This document shows, in pieces, positions 1 through 8,517 of a DNA stretch of 40,722 nucleotides. Made by a program: the position numbers and the translations under genes. Every line of letters begins with the position of its first letter. The stretch's first letter is position 1. Source of the stretch: Kutzneria sp. 744 (GTDB lineage: Bacteria; Actinomycetota; Actinomycetes; Mycobacteriales; Pseudonocardiaceae); the NCBI RefSeq assembly GCF_000568255.1, contig NZ_KK037166.1, forward strand, positions 6,321,360-6,362,081. The letters run 5' to 3'. The notes below the pieces were generated by a model. The model ran no database searches. It was not told the origin of the DNA and saw only the letters and a list, made by a program, of their open reading frames with translations.

Positions 1-413
1 CCTTCGAGGCTGATGGAGTGCGCGGGCAGCTGCAGCGGAGCCGGCAACGCTTCGGGCGCAGCGGTGACCCAGGTGGGTACGCCCGGTATTCCCGCACCGT
101 CGGTGGCGGGAACCAGGCGGCGGGGTGCGTGGCGCTGTTTGAGCGCGGCCATCAGCAGTTCGTCCAACCCGAGTCCGTGCCGGCGGATCAGGACCACCGC
201 GGCGGTCATGCCGGCGACCGGCACCGCGACGGCGGCGAACACCAGGAACGGCAGCAGAGGGCGGGTGGCCTCGAACAGCAGCCACAGTCCCAACCCGACC
301 AGAGTGACCAGGCTGAGGTGGCGGCCGGTGAGACCGAACGCGATCGTGTCGGGCTTGTCCACATTGGCCGGTACGCGGACGGCCATCGGGATTTCCTCAT
401 CGCGGCGGGACAT
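1..413 (-). CDS. PrgI-family conjugation membrane protein (3' end cut off)
   Basis: The visible 137 residues start MSRRDEEIPMAVRVPANVDK and run off the left edge. Two hydrophobic stretches follow at about residues 31-45 and 52-66 (LVTLVGLGLWLLF and LPFLVFAAVAVPVAGMTA), then a basic soluble part. This small N-terminal two-helix layout is typical of PrgI-family proteins, which lie between the VirB6-like gene and the VirB4-like ATPase gene in actinomycete conjugation clusters. The ATG lies 3 bases past the stop of the upstream VirB6-like gene, so the two are probably translationally coupled. A VirB4/SCO6880-type gene would be expected just beyond the window. The family call is from layout and style, not from a search. 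Confidence 0.65.
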   Translation of the reverse strand, partial: MSRRDEEIPMAVRVPANVDKPDTIAFGLTGRHLSLVTLVGLGLWLLFEATRPLLPFLVFAAVAVPVAGMTAAVVLIRRHGLGLDELLMAALKQRHAPRRLVPATDGAGIPGVPTWVTAAPEALPAPLQLPAHSISLE

Positions 414-416
414 CGC

Positions 417-2237
417 TTACTCCTCCGTGCTGGGCGTGGGCGGGTTGCCACGGCGCCGTCTCCGGCGTCGTGGCCGGGGCGGTTCGTCGGCTGGGGTGGC
501 GGGCTGGACGCGGGCCGTGGGCTGGGATGTGGAGATCCGTGGAGGCTCGGCTGCGATTCGCGGTGGTGGGCTGGAGATGCGCTGCGGGGTGACTGCCGTC
601 GACGCCGTGGGCGTCGTGGGTGGTGTCGGGGTGGACAGTCGCGTCGGTGTCGCCGAGATCCGGGCCGGGGTGGCGGCGGCCGGGTCGGCGACCGCTGGTC
701 GGCGTGCCGGGCGGACGGGTGGCGCCGGCGCGGTCGCCGGTGGGGGTGCGGACATCCGCGGCGGGGTGACGGCGCCCGGGGCCGGTGTCCGCGTCTCGGC
801 AGGAGTGGCGGAGATCCGCGCCGGCGGGGTGCTGGTCCGGACCGATGTGCGACTGACCGGCACCGGGGCGGACGCAGTGACCCCAGGAGTGGCTCCGAGC
901 CGATGAGCCGGCTGCGACACCGGTGTGGTGCTGGCCGAGACCCGCTCGGAGGATGCGGTGGGTGCGGTGTAGGCGCGGATCGCGCGTTCCCGCGCCCGGT
1001 CTCCCTTGGCCTGCACGTGGGCGAGGGCACGATCCAGGCGCTGTTGCGCTCGCGGCGGAGTCACGGCGAGCGGGGCCGGTTCGAGGTCGGGTGGGTCGGC
1101 GGGCATCCGCCACGCGGACTCGGGAATCGGCCCCCACCGCAGCCTGCTGGCCTTGCCGACCGCCGCCCGATGCGCCACCTCCGGCGTGACCGAGCGGCGA
1201 GAACCCGACGCGGCCCGAGCACCGGCCGCGGCGCGGTGGCTGCCGCGGCCAAGACCCAGCATCCCGAGGACCTTGCCCATCACGGCGACCTTGACCAGCG
1301 AGCCGAGCATGGAGCCGCCGCTGGTGCCCCACACCATGCGGAACACCCAGAACGGAATCTTGATCTCGATGTAGATCAGGACCAGGAACACCAGCAGCGC
1401 CATGATCCCGCTGCCCGCCGCGAGCCACCCGCCGCCGCTTTGGGTGGAGTTGGCGGCCTGGAAGAACGCCTTCATCGCCACCACGAGCGTGAGTGCCTGG
1501 GCGGCCTGCATGGCCAGCAGACCGATTACCGCGCGCCACCACCATCGGGCCAGGCCGTCGGTGTAGGGGGTGGCGTGACAGGCCAGCAGTATCGGCGCCG
1601 CGGTGGTGAGCACGGCGGTGGCGATCATGCGGCCGATCCACACCACCAGCAGCACGATGATCAGCACGTCCAGGATCAGTTCCAGCAGCAGCGTGAAGAT
1701 CCCGTCGGTGGCGATATGCGCCAACACGACCGCTTTCAGGGCGGTGATGACGTCCTGGGTGCTGGCCGCACCGTTCACTAGCCCTGCCGACAGGGCGTTG
1801 GCGAACTGGATGCCTTGGCTGACCAGGCTGAGGCTGACGTTCGCGGCGGCAAAGCCGACCACGATGCGCGGCAGGATCTCCTTGAGCGCGAACCGGGACT
1901 GCAGACTCTCGTGGCTCATCACGATGATCCCGCCGGCCAGGATGAACAACACGAACACCGTGTTCGCGATCACCTGCACGCTCGCCCAGGTGCTGGCGAT
2001 CGCGGGCAGCGTGGTCAGGTCCGGGGTGGACAGGATCGAGTTGGCCAACAAGTCCAGAGTGGACTCCAGCCCGGTTCGCACGAGGTCGCGGAACCAGTCG
2101 TTGATGGCCTGGCGGACCTGGCCGCCCAGGTCCCACCACGCCGGATCCGCCCCCGGATCAGCGCCAGGGCTGGTGGTGGTCGGCGCCGTGGTTGCCGGTG
2201 TGGCGGGCGTGGTCGGCACGATCTGGATCGGCGGCAC
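417..2237 (-). CDS. VirB6/TrbL-like conjugation channel protein
   Basis: A 606-residue protein. After a Pro/Thr-rich N-terminus come several long hydrophobic segments between about residues 90 and 330, with stretches such as FVLFILAGGIIVM and LILDVLIIVLLVVWIG. This is the polytopic core of the inner-membrane type IV secretion component. Residues from about 340 to the end form a soluble Pro/Ala/Arg-rich tail carrying a repeated Arg-Ile/Met-Ser motif. The GTG start at 2237 is the only usual start codon before an in-frame stop near 2360. The upstream in-frame reading includes a signal-like VASAQQ sequence, so a non-standard earlier start cannot be excluded. It sits between the PrgI-like gene and the pilin-like gene, as in other actinomycete conjugation clusters. 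Confidence 0.75.
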   Translation of the reverse strand: MPPIQIVPTTPATPATTAPTTTSPGADPGADPAWWDLGGQVRQAINDWFRDLVRTGLESTLDLLANSILSTPDLTTLPAIASTWASVQVIANTVFVLFILAGGIIVMSHESLQSRFALKEILPRIVVGFAAANVSLSLVSQGIQFANALSAGLVNGAASTQDVITALKAVVLAHIATDGIFTLLLELILDVLIIVLLVVWIGRMIATAVLTTAAPILLACHATPYTDGLARWWWRAVIGLLAMQAAQALTLVVAMKAFFQAANSTQSGGGWLAAGSGIMALLVFLVLIYIEIKIPFWVFRMVWGTSGGSMLGSLVKVAVMGKVLGMLGLGRGSHRAAAGARAASGSRRSVTPEVAHRAAVGKASRLRWGPIPESAWRMPADPPDLEPAPLAVTPPRAQQRLDRALAHVQAKGDRARERAIRAYTAPTASSERVSASTTPVSQPAHRLGATPGVTASAPVPVSRTSVRTSTPPARISATPAETRTPAPGAVTPPRMSAPPPATAPAPPVRPARRPAVADPAAATPARISATPTRLSTPTPPTTPTASTAVTPQRISSPPPRIAAEPPRISTSQPTARVQPATPADEPPRPRRRRRRRGNPPTPSTEE

Positions 2238-2665
2238 CGACGGTCCGGCCGGGACCGTGCTGGTCGGGGGCGGGCCGGCACCCCACTGCTGCGCCGAGGC
2301 AACGCTGCGCGGTGCGAAATATGCAGGTCCTCTTGCTCCCCATGCCCCCCAGAGTACCAGTTAGGGTGACTCCGTGTATACTGCGGGTTGCGCCAAAAGA
2401 CCCGTACGCAGGACAGTGCGAGCCACCACTAGACCTCGCGGACGCCAATCGTATAACGAGCACGCGCGATCGTGCATCAGTGCTGCTTTTCCTGTAAAGA
2501 TTTGCAGACGGACTTTCGGACTCAGAAGCTTAGGTAGCATATACGTATGGATCCATGAGTTCTGTGGCAGAACACAACTGTTCACCATGGGCTCTGACTA
2601 ATACACCAGCCGCCCGCAGTCAGGCCATCGATGCCCCTCGCGCCACGAGCCGGTGGGGAACATGG
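2238..2665. other. Intergenic region inside the conjugation cluster
   Basis: About 430 bases with lower GC than the genes on either side. Both strands are open for about 75 codons over the same stretch (2361-2601), but neither reading has a ribosome site or a recognisable protein, so I call no gene. Short perfect palindromes are present near 2540-2556, including ATACGTAT and ATGGATCCAT. Promoter elements for the VirB6-like gene may be here (a TATACA box on the minus strand near 2375), but I found no convincing -35 partner. Confidence 0.4.
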
Positions 2666-3025
2666 TCAGCCCACCACCGTCTGCAGCAGCGCCAGGATCG
2701 CCGGCGCCAGCATCGCCACCCCGTAGCCGATCAGGGCGTTCCGCAGTGACTTCTTCGCCCGCTCGACCTCGCCGGGGTCACCATCGGCGGCCAGGTACCG
2801 CACCGCGCCGATGGTGAGAAACAGGGTGGCCAGCCCGACCAGCAAACCGAGCACGACACCGCGCAGTTTGTCGATGACCCCGCCCAGCGTGGGCGCGTCG
2901 GCGGCCAACGCCGGTGCCGCGTCGCCGACGGCGAGTAGCAGGACGACCCCACAGAAGGTGACGCAGCGTAGTAGACGGTGGGTGGTGCGGCGGCGCGCGG
3001 CAGCGGTGGTGGTGATCTCGGGCAT
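2666..3025 (-). CDS. Small VirB2/TrbC-like pilin or channel subunit
   Basis: A 119-residue protein with the layout of a VirB2-type subunit. A basic N-terminus leads into a signal-like segment (VTFCGVVLLLAVGDAAPALA) with an ALA cleavage-type site near residue 41. Two hydrophobic helices follow (VVLGLLVGLATLFLTIGAVRYL and ALIGYGVAMLAPAILALLQTVV), separated by a short polar loop with Asp-Gly-Asp-Pro-Gly-Glu. An AGGGGG ribosome site precedes the ATG. It lies upstream of the VirB6-like gene on the same strand, separated by a 428-base gap. Similar proteins in actinomycete elements are annotated as pilin or TrbC/VirB2 family. The role in mating-channel formation is inferred from that context. Confidence 0.6.
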   Translation of the reverse strand: MPEITTTAAARRRTTHRLLRCVTFCGVVLLLAVGDAAPALAADAPTLGGVIDKLRGVVLGLLVGLATLFLTIGAVRYLAADGDPGEVERAKKSLRNALIGYGVAMLAPAILALLQTVVG

Positions 3026-3216
3026 GGCCGCGTCCCCCTTTCAACACATGGCGCGCGACAGCGCAGCGGAAACCGGTCATCGTGATGTGCTGGTGCGGGA
3101 CACCCGAGCCAGGCGCGAATGCCACCCAAGAGAGGCGGCTATCGCGTCGGTGTTGTCAGAACACTGGGGTCGGCCGGTGATGTCATCGGACCGTGGCCGT
3201 GGTATCCCGCATCTGT

Positions 3217-4140
3217 CTAAAGCGCGGCCGAGGGCCGAAAGTGACAAAAATCGGTCGAGATTTCGTGGGGGCGGTGCCCGGTCAGGTAGAACACCAACCG
3301 GTATTCGGCTTGGTCCCGCAGATACCGGGCCCGCCGGTAGGTCCAACCCAGCTGACGGGCCACCTCCGTCAAATGCGCACCGTCGACGTGAATGGCCCCG
3401 AGTACCGAGGCTTCCAGGTGGGAGAGCACGCCCTGGGCGACGGCGTCGGCCAGCACTAGGTCCTGGTGCCCGGTCGGTCGCGCCGGGGCCATCGACTCCC
3501 GCACCGGCCGATGCCAGCAGCTGCCTTTCCACTCGGCGGCCCGCAGTTTGGCGCCGGCTCGCCCGGCCGCCCACACCAGGCGTGCGGCCAGCATCCCGGC
3601 GTCCGGGTCGATGGTGGTCAACCGCTTACAGAACCCGTCCAACACCTCGGCGTCCATATCCGCGACGTCCCCGGTGTAGCCGCGGGCCAGCTCGCCGGCG
3701 ACGTTGCGCAGCCCGGGCAGCGCGACCCCGGCCGCGCCCACCACCCACGCCGCCCCGTCGGTCTGCGCCGAGCGCACCAGCCGTACCCAGGCCGCCTCCC
3801 GCGCGGCACGGGTCGTGGCCGCCTCCAGCAGGAGGTCACGCAACTCGTCCAGCGGAATGGACCGGGCGGGCAGGCCATGACCGAGCCGAGCCCCATCGAC
3901 GGCCAGCGGCTCCGGGCCGGTGGTCAGCAGCCGAAACGCGGTCTCCACCGCGCCCAGCACCGAGCTGTGGCCCCACGCGCACGGCGCGACCTCCCGCTCG
4001 TCACCGCCGACGGGGGCATCGGAGTTGTCCACAGCCTGCGCGGCTGCACCCTCCGGCGATTCGGTCTCGACCGGCGCGGAATCGGTGTTGTCCCACACCT
4101 CGCGCTCGGTGTCCCACCGCTGTTCGTTGTATTCAGCCAT
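3217..4140 (-). CDS. Conjugative-element protein with C-terminal HTH
   Basis: I do not recognise the family. The reading frame is open further upstream, but the ATG at 4140 (MAEYNEQR) has a well-placed AAGGAC ribosome site, giving 307 residues. The N-terminal part is acidic and low in complexity. The middle is Ala/Leu-rich and helical, and includes a stretch repeating Ala-Ala-Arg and Arg-Leu. Near the end, the region around HLTEVARQLGWTYRRARYLR reads like a helix-turn-helix of the sigma-70 region 4 type. It is therefore probably a DNA-binding or regulatory protein of the element. It is the first gene of the minus-strand conjugation block and diverges from the methyltransferase genes across an 814-base gap. 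Confidence 0.5.
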   Translation of the reverse strand: MAEYNEQRWDTEREVWDNTDSAPVETESPEGAAAQAVDNSDAPVGGDEREVAPCAWGHSSVLGAVETAFRLLTTGPEPLAVDGARLGHGLPARSIPLDELRDLLLEAATTRAAREAAWVRLVRSAQTDGAAWVVGAAGVALPGLRNVAGELARGYTGDVADMDAEVLDGFCKRLTTIDPDAGMLAARLVWAAGRAGAKLRAAEWKGSCWHRPVRESMAPARPTGHQDLVLADAVAQGVLSHLEASVLGAIHVDGAHLTEVARQLGWTYRRARYLRDQAEYRLVFYLTGHRPHEISTDFCHFRPSAAL

Positions 4141-4954
4141 GACTGGCGTCCTTCCCCATTGCTCGGCCCGTCGCGGCGGTCCGGGTGTGCTGTGGATGCC
4201 AGTCATTGAGACCGAACGGTCTTTCAGTTTTCTCACACTCCGCGTTGTGTAAGGCAGCGTAAGAAAGGTGGAAGGTATCCCCGACGGGTCGTGTGACACT
4301 GCGCGAGTGTGCCGTGAGCTGCGGCGATAGGTGGCTACTCGAGCTGTAAGGGCGGGGGTCGTGCTGATTGAGGAGTCGGTGGAGAAATATTCGCAGGGAT
4401 CTTGCCTGCCTCTTGGCGAGTGCGGTCAGGTGCCTCATGGCTTCGGTGTTGGTGCGCTTTGTGTAAGGTATTCCCCGTTGTGTGTAAGCCGTCGTGGGTC
4501 GACAGTTGGTGGAAAACACTGATCGGCGGTGGAACACCTGGGTTTGGATTCTGTGCGATCTCGTCGACTGGGCGGCGGCGATACGCAGGTCCTGGACAAC
4601 TCGGATCCGCCGGTGCCCTGCGATGCCGGCACCGTCCTGCCCTGGCACACGGAGATCTCCGTCCGATGCCGACGCTCGCGCTGGCGTGATCACCGATACT
4701 GCTGTCCGCTGGCGGCTGGGCGGCTTCTGACTCTGCCCAACCCAGGGCGGCGAGCCCTCTGGGGCCGGTGCGATCACTCTGCAACGATCGTGTCCCGGCC
4801 GGCGCCCCGATTCCCCTCGCCCGCGCCGGTCGGCTGATTCACCGACCGGGTGGGCCAGAGAAATCATCGTGACGAGTTTTGGCACTTTCGGGGTGCCAGC
4901 GCGCTTTAGAAGGGAGTCAGAACACCGAAGAGCCAGCCGGGTGAGGAGAACGCC
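4141..4954. other. Divergent control region of the conjugative element
   Basis: No gene is supported in these 814 bases; the open frames have poor codon use and no ribosome sites. Two clean hairpins are visible. One has arms CGGTGCC/GGCACCG at 4611-4617 and 4628-4634. The other has perfect 8-base arms CCGGTCGG/CCGACCGG at 4826-4833 and 4842-4849 around an 8-base loop, about 105 bases before the methyltransferase-like gene. The word TGTGTAAG recurs near 4246, 4459 and 4483. The region must hold the divergent promoters and is a possible place for a transfer origin, but nothing proves that. Confidence 0.35.
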
Positions 4955-5716
4955 ATGCCCACCGTCCACCCGCCCCTCATCACACCCGTTCCGCCGGAAC
5001 TACCACCGGCCCGGCATCATTCGTTGCGTGCCCCCACGGTTCCGTTGGCGATCTGGCTGTGCGCGCCCACTCCCGCCGAACAAGGCGGCCTGCCACTGCT
5101 GGTCGACGGCGTTTCCCGCTCGCTGATTACACGAATCGTCGAGGAATTCTCCCGCCCCGACGACATCGTGGTCGTGACCGGCGTGGACAGCGGACGGATC
5201 GCCGCGGTCGCGGCCGCCTCCGGCCAGCGCCGCGCCACCACCTGGCCCCGCCCGGCAACCACCCTGGGTGACCGCACCACGAACGGCGACCACCACCTCG
5301 ACGCGCCGGCCCGGACCGCTGGCGGTGCGCTGGCGGCCCCGGTGGCACCCCGCTCAGCGGGACTGGTGCTCGCGGTCGAACTGCCCGTCCCGTGGATCAC
5401 GCCGACCGGCCAGCCCTACCGTGACTGGGCCGGCTTGCTGCGCCCGGGCGGCGTGCTGGCGGTGATCACCGCCAACCCCGCCGGGCCGGGCCGGTTCGCC
5501 AACCACACCGGCATGGTCGTGGCCGCCGCCGAGGACGCCGGCCTGGGCTACCTGCAGCACATCGTCGCCGTGCACGCCCACGTCCACGGCGAACGCCTCC
5601 TGGTCCCCACCAGCACCGACCACACCCAGCCCGAGCCGGGAACCGCCGAGTACGTGCACGTGCCGGCCCACATCGACTTGGTGATCTTCACCAAGGCTGA
5701 GGGAGGTCTGCGGTGA
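4955..5716 (+). CDS. Degenerate methyltransferase-like partner protein
   Basis: A 253-residue protein with a strong GGAG ribosome site before its ATG. It aligns by eye with the true methyltransferase that follows. FSRPDDIVVVTGVDSGRIAA at residues 65-84 matches FTAPGDLVGDPMCGIGTTLV in the neighbour, and LLRPGGVLAVIT at 161-172 matches LLRPGGVVAITT. The DPMCGIGTT cofactor motif and the SPPY catalytic motif are both absent; the corresponding positions read TGVDSG and VELPVP. It is therefore probably a catalytically dead paralogue, perhaps a partner or specificity subunit. Its stop overlaps the next start as GTGA, so the pair is translationally coupled. The function is inferred. Confidence 0.6.
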   Translation: MPTVHPPLITPVPPELPPARHHSLRAPTVPLAIWLCAPTPAEQGGLPLLVDGVSRSLITRIVEEFSRPDDIVVVTGVDSGRIAAVAAASGQRRATTWPRPATTLGDRTTNGDHHLDAPARTAGGALAAPVAPRSAGLVLAVELPVPWITPTGQPYRDWAGLLRPGGVLAVITANPAGPGRFANHTGMVVAAAEDAGLGYLQHIVAVHAHVHGERLLVPTSTDHTQPEPGTAEYVHVPAHIDLVIFTKAEGGLR

Positions 5717-6675
5717 GCCCCCAGCACACCCCGTCCCGCTCCTCCCATGGCCAGCGCGGAAGTGACCTGTTGGGCGAGCTGCCGGTCACGGTGTGGCCGA
5801 CCGCGCAGCAGATCGCCAAGACCCAGCGTGCCGGCCGCTATGTGCCCGATTCGCACGCACACCCGGCGAAGATGATGCCCGCGATCGCCCGGCACGCCAT
5901 CGCCACCTTCACCGCGCCCGGGGACCTGGTCGGTGACCCGATGTGCGGGATCGGCACCACCCTGGTCGAGGCGGTGCACGCCGGCCGCGACGCCGTCGGC
6001 GTCGAGTACGAGCACCGCTGGGTCCGCGTGGCACAAGCCAATCTCGACCTCGCCGGGTCGCTTGGTGCCCCCGGTGCCGGGCGGGTTGTGCACGGTGATG
6101 CCCGCCGCGCCATCGCCGACTTGGGGGAGACCTACGCCGGGCGGGTGGCGCTGGTGTTGACCTCTCCACCGTATGGGCCCAGCGTGCACGGCCACGTCAC
6201 CAGCGACCGCGCTAATGGCGTGCACAAGGTCAACGACGTCTACGGTCACGACCGCGGCAACCTCGCCCACCACCGGATCCCGGCTCTGCTGGAGGGGTTC
6301 ACCGAGATCCTGCGCGGCACGATCCCGCTGCTGCGCCCGGGCGGGGTCGTGGCCATCACCACCCGCCCGTTCCGCCACGACGGGCAACTCATCGACTTCC
6401 CCTCGCTCACCCTGGACGCGGCGGTCGCCGCCGGCTTGGAGCCGGTGCAGCGGTGCGTGGCGCTGCTGGCCGGCATCCGCGACGGACGCCTCGTACCACG
6501 CAGCTCGTTTTTCCAACTGGACTACATCCGCAAACTCCGCGACCGCGGCGTCCCGGCATGGGTGATCGCGCACGAGGACGTGTTGATCCTGAGGCGATCG
6601 CCGAACATCCACGCGACGGCAGGCCCACGGACCACCAAGTCCGAGGCGGCCGCCTCCAGGAGGTGCTCACGATGA
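5713..6675 (+). CDS. DNA methyltransferase (N4-cytosine or N6-adenine type)
   Basis: A 320-residue enzyme. DPMCGIGTT at residues 75-83 is the AdoMet-binding motif I, with GVEYEH after it as motif II. TSPPYG at 150-155 is the catalytic motif IV of amino-methyltransferases. A further LLRPGGVVAITT strand lies in the second half. No nuclease gene is next to it, so it behaves as a solitary methyltransferase of the mobile element. It could protect incoming DNA from host restriction or regulate transfer. The GTG start overlaps the stop of the degenerate paralogue, and its own stop overlaps the ATG of the Xis-like gene (ATGA). All the genes from 4955 to 8429 therefore look like one transcript. The target sequence and base cannot be read from the protein. 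Confidence 0.8.
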   Translation: MSPQHTPSRSSHGQRGSDLLGELPVTVWPTAQQIAKTQRAGRYVPDSHAHPAKMMPAIARHAIATFTAPGDLVGDPMCGIGTTLVEAVHAGRDAVGVEYEHRWVRVAQANLDLAGSLGAPGAGRVVHGDARRAIADLGETYAGRVALVLTSPPYGPSVHGHVTSDRANGVHKVNDVYGHDRGNLAHHRIPALLEGFTEILRGTIPLLRPGGVVAITTRPFRHDGQLIDFPSLTLDAAVAAGLEPVQRCVALLAGIRDGRLVPRSSFFQLDYIRKLRDRGVPAWVIAHEDVLILRRSPNIHATAGPRTTKSEAAASRRCSR

Positions 6676-6971
6676 ACCGTCGCGTGTGGACACCAGACCA
6701 GATCCGAGCCCTCGGCTCAAGCACCGACCTCGTCACCGCCGGACAGATCCTCGGCATGGGCCGCACCAAAAGCCACGAACTGGCCCGCGCCGGCCGCTTC
6801 CCCGTCCCGCTGCTGCGGCACGGCCACCGCTACCGCGTCCCCATCGCCGGCCTGCTCCACATCCTTGGCATCACTGCCAGCCCGGCAACGACCGGATCGG
6901 AGGACTGGCCCTCTCCGGGGAGTCGAGCGTCGATCGACCCGACCACGCCAGCGGATTGTGCCCAGGAGTGA
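6672..6971 (+). CDS. Xis/AlpA-like helix-turn-helix protein
   Basis: A 99-residue protein. The frame is open further upstream, but the ATG at 6672 overlaps the methyltransferase stop and follows GGAGGTGCTCACG, so this start is preferred. Residues 1-60 form a winged-helix or MerR-type DNA-binding fold as in excisionases: a TAGQILGMGRTKSHELARAG helix-turn-helix, then FPVPLLRHGHRYRVPIAGLL, which is the usual recognition helix and wing of SLF/AlpA-type proteins. The last 30 residues are polar and unstructured. It lies 6 bases before the integrase gene, the classic xis-int arrangement, and probably directs excision of the element. Confidence 0.75.
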   Translation: MNRRVWTPDQIRALGSSTDLVTAGQILGMGRTKSHELARAGRFPVPLLRHGHRYRVPIAGLLHILGITASPATTGSEDWPSPGSRASIDPTTPADCAQE

Positions 6972-6977
6972 TCGGCG

Positions 6978-8429
6978 ATGAACGGTACGACCTACAAACG
7001 GTGCGGCTGCCGCGACCCCCACACCGGACGCGCCCTCGGCGCGAAGTGCCCACGGCTGCGGCGCCGCAACGGAGCCTGGAGCTCCGACCACGGCATCTGG
7101 CACGCCCAGATCGAGCTGCCGCCCCGCGCCGACGGGACACGCCGCCCACTCCGCCGGGGTGGCCATGCCACCCAACGCGACGCCGAGAACACCCTCGCCA
7201 CGATCCACACCCTGCTGGCCCTGGCCGACCCGAGCGATCCCACCACGCTCACCACGATCGCGGACGCCATCGACGACGCCCACCGCGCCAAACGCGCCTG
7301 GCCCACCGTCGCCGAGATCCGCCGCCACCTGCACACCGGCATCCCCACCGACCAACTCCCCACCCTGGCCGACTACCTCGACCAATGGATCGCGGGACGC
7401 AAAAGGCTGGCCAAGACCACACGGCGCGCCTACGCCAGCCACATCCGGCTGTACTACAAGCCCCACCTCGGCACCCTGCGCATCGACCGGATCCGCCGCG
7501 CCCACATCGTGTCGATGTTCGACTGGATCGAGGAACGCAACGACACCATCCGCACCGCCCGCGCCTCCACCGACCCCACGGTGCGGGCCACGGTCAAGGG
7601 CCAGCGGATCACCGGGCCGGCCACGATGCACCGCATCCGCGCCACCCTCCGCAAAGCCCTCAACGACGCCATCCGCGAAGGCCTGATCACCACCAACCCA
7701 GCGGTCCTGCTGGAGTTGCCCTCCGGCACGCCACCCAAGCCGGTCATCTGGACCCCTGAACGGGTCAAGCGGTGGCGGCACACCGGGCAGGTCCCGAGCA
7801 GTGTCATGGTGTGGACACCGGAGCTGACCGGCGCGTTCCTCGACCATGCAGTCGGCGACGAGCTGTACGCGCTGTACCACCTGGTGGCCACCCGGGGCCT
7901 GCGCCGGGGCGAGGCGTGCGGGCTGCCCTGGACCAACGTGGACCTGGACAACGCCGCGATCACTGTGGACACCCAGATCGTCCAGGTCGGCTGGGACACC
8001 GAGTTCAGCGACCCCAAATCCGCCGCGTCCAACCGGATCATCCCCTTGGACACCGGCACCGTCGCCGTACTGCGTGCCCATCGCGCGAGGCAACACCAGG
8101 ACCGGCTCGCGGCCGGACGCGACTGGCAGGACACCGGCCTGGTGTTCACCCATGCAGATGGCAGCCCCTGGCATCCAGCCGTTGTCACCGACCGGTTCCA
8201 GGCACTCACCGCCAACGCCGGCCTACCACCGGTCCGGCTGCACGATCTCCGACACGGCGCCGCGACACTTGCCCTGGCCGGTGGGGCGGACATGAAGACC
8301 GTCCAGGAGCTTCTCGGTCACGCCTCCTACACCCTGACGGCCAACACCTACACGAGCGTCCTTCCCGACTACGCCCGTACGGCCGCCGAGAAGGCTGCCA
8401 ACCTCATCCCGCGTGCGGCACCGGCGTGA
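6978..8429 (+). CDS. int: Tyrosine site-specific integrase
   Basis: A 483-residue tyrosine recombinase of the size usual for actinomycete integrative elements. An N-terminal arm-binding region comes first, then a SAM-like core-binding domain (about 125-235) and the catalytic domain. The catalytic residues can all be seen: Arg309 in GLRRGE, a Lys in DPKSAASNR, His422 and Arg425 in HDLRHG, His448 in LGHASY and the nucleophile Tyr458 in NTYTSV. All are present, so the enzyme should be active. It is the last gene of the methyltransferase-xis-int run. I could not find a tRNA remnant directly beyond its 3' end, so the attachment site is not identified there. Confidence 0.93.
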   Translation: MNGTTYKRCGCRDPHTGRALGAKCPRLRRRNGAWSSDHGIWHAQIELPPRADGTRRPLRRGGHATQRDAENTLATIHTLLALADPSDPTTLTTIADAIDDAHRAKRAWPTVAEIRRHLHTGIPTDQLPTLADYLDQWIAGRKRLAKTTRRAYASHIRLYYKPHLGTLRIDRIRRAHIVSMFDWIEERNDTIRTARASTDPTVRATVKGQRITGPATMHRIRATLRKALNDAIREGLITTNPAVLLELPSGTPPKPVIWTPERVKRWRHTGQVPSSVMVWTPELTGAFLDHAVGDELYALYHLVATRGLRRGEACGLPWTNVDLDNAAITVDTQIVQVGWDTEFSDPKSAASNRIIPLDTGTVAVLRAHRARQHQDRLAAGRDWQDTGLVFTHADGSPWHPAVVTDRFQALTANAGLPPVRLHDLRHGAATLALAGGADMKTVQELLGHASYTLTANTYTSVLPDYARTAAEKAANLIPRAAPA

Positions 8430-8488
8430 CCAGAGGCAATCTGAAACCCAAGCGTGGCCACCCGAGCAAGTCGACGCGTTGTCAGGCT

Positions 8489-8517
8489 TGAGGTCCATCA
8501 TGGACAGATGGACCTCA
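8489..8517. repeat. Perfect inverted repeat over the start of the next gene
   Basis: TGAGGTCCAT at 8489-8498 and its exact complement ATGGACCTCA at 8508-8517 flank a 9-base centre. The right arm includes the ATG start of the small membrane protein. The repeat lies 60 bases past the integrase stop. It could be an operator, a translation-blocking RNA hairpin, or part of the recombination site. Confidence 0.6.

Noticed and set aside
397-2139. Second long minus-strand frame overlapping the VirB6-like gene, and a plus-strand frame at 18-1781
   Set aside because: Only the frame at 417-2237 gives ordered membrane helices; the others are Arg/Gly/Pro shadows.
4133-4969. A 278-codon minus-strand frame in the divergent region
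   Set aside because: No ribosome site and no protein-like pattern, and it overlaps the promoter side of both neighbouring genes.
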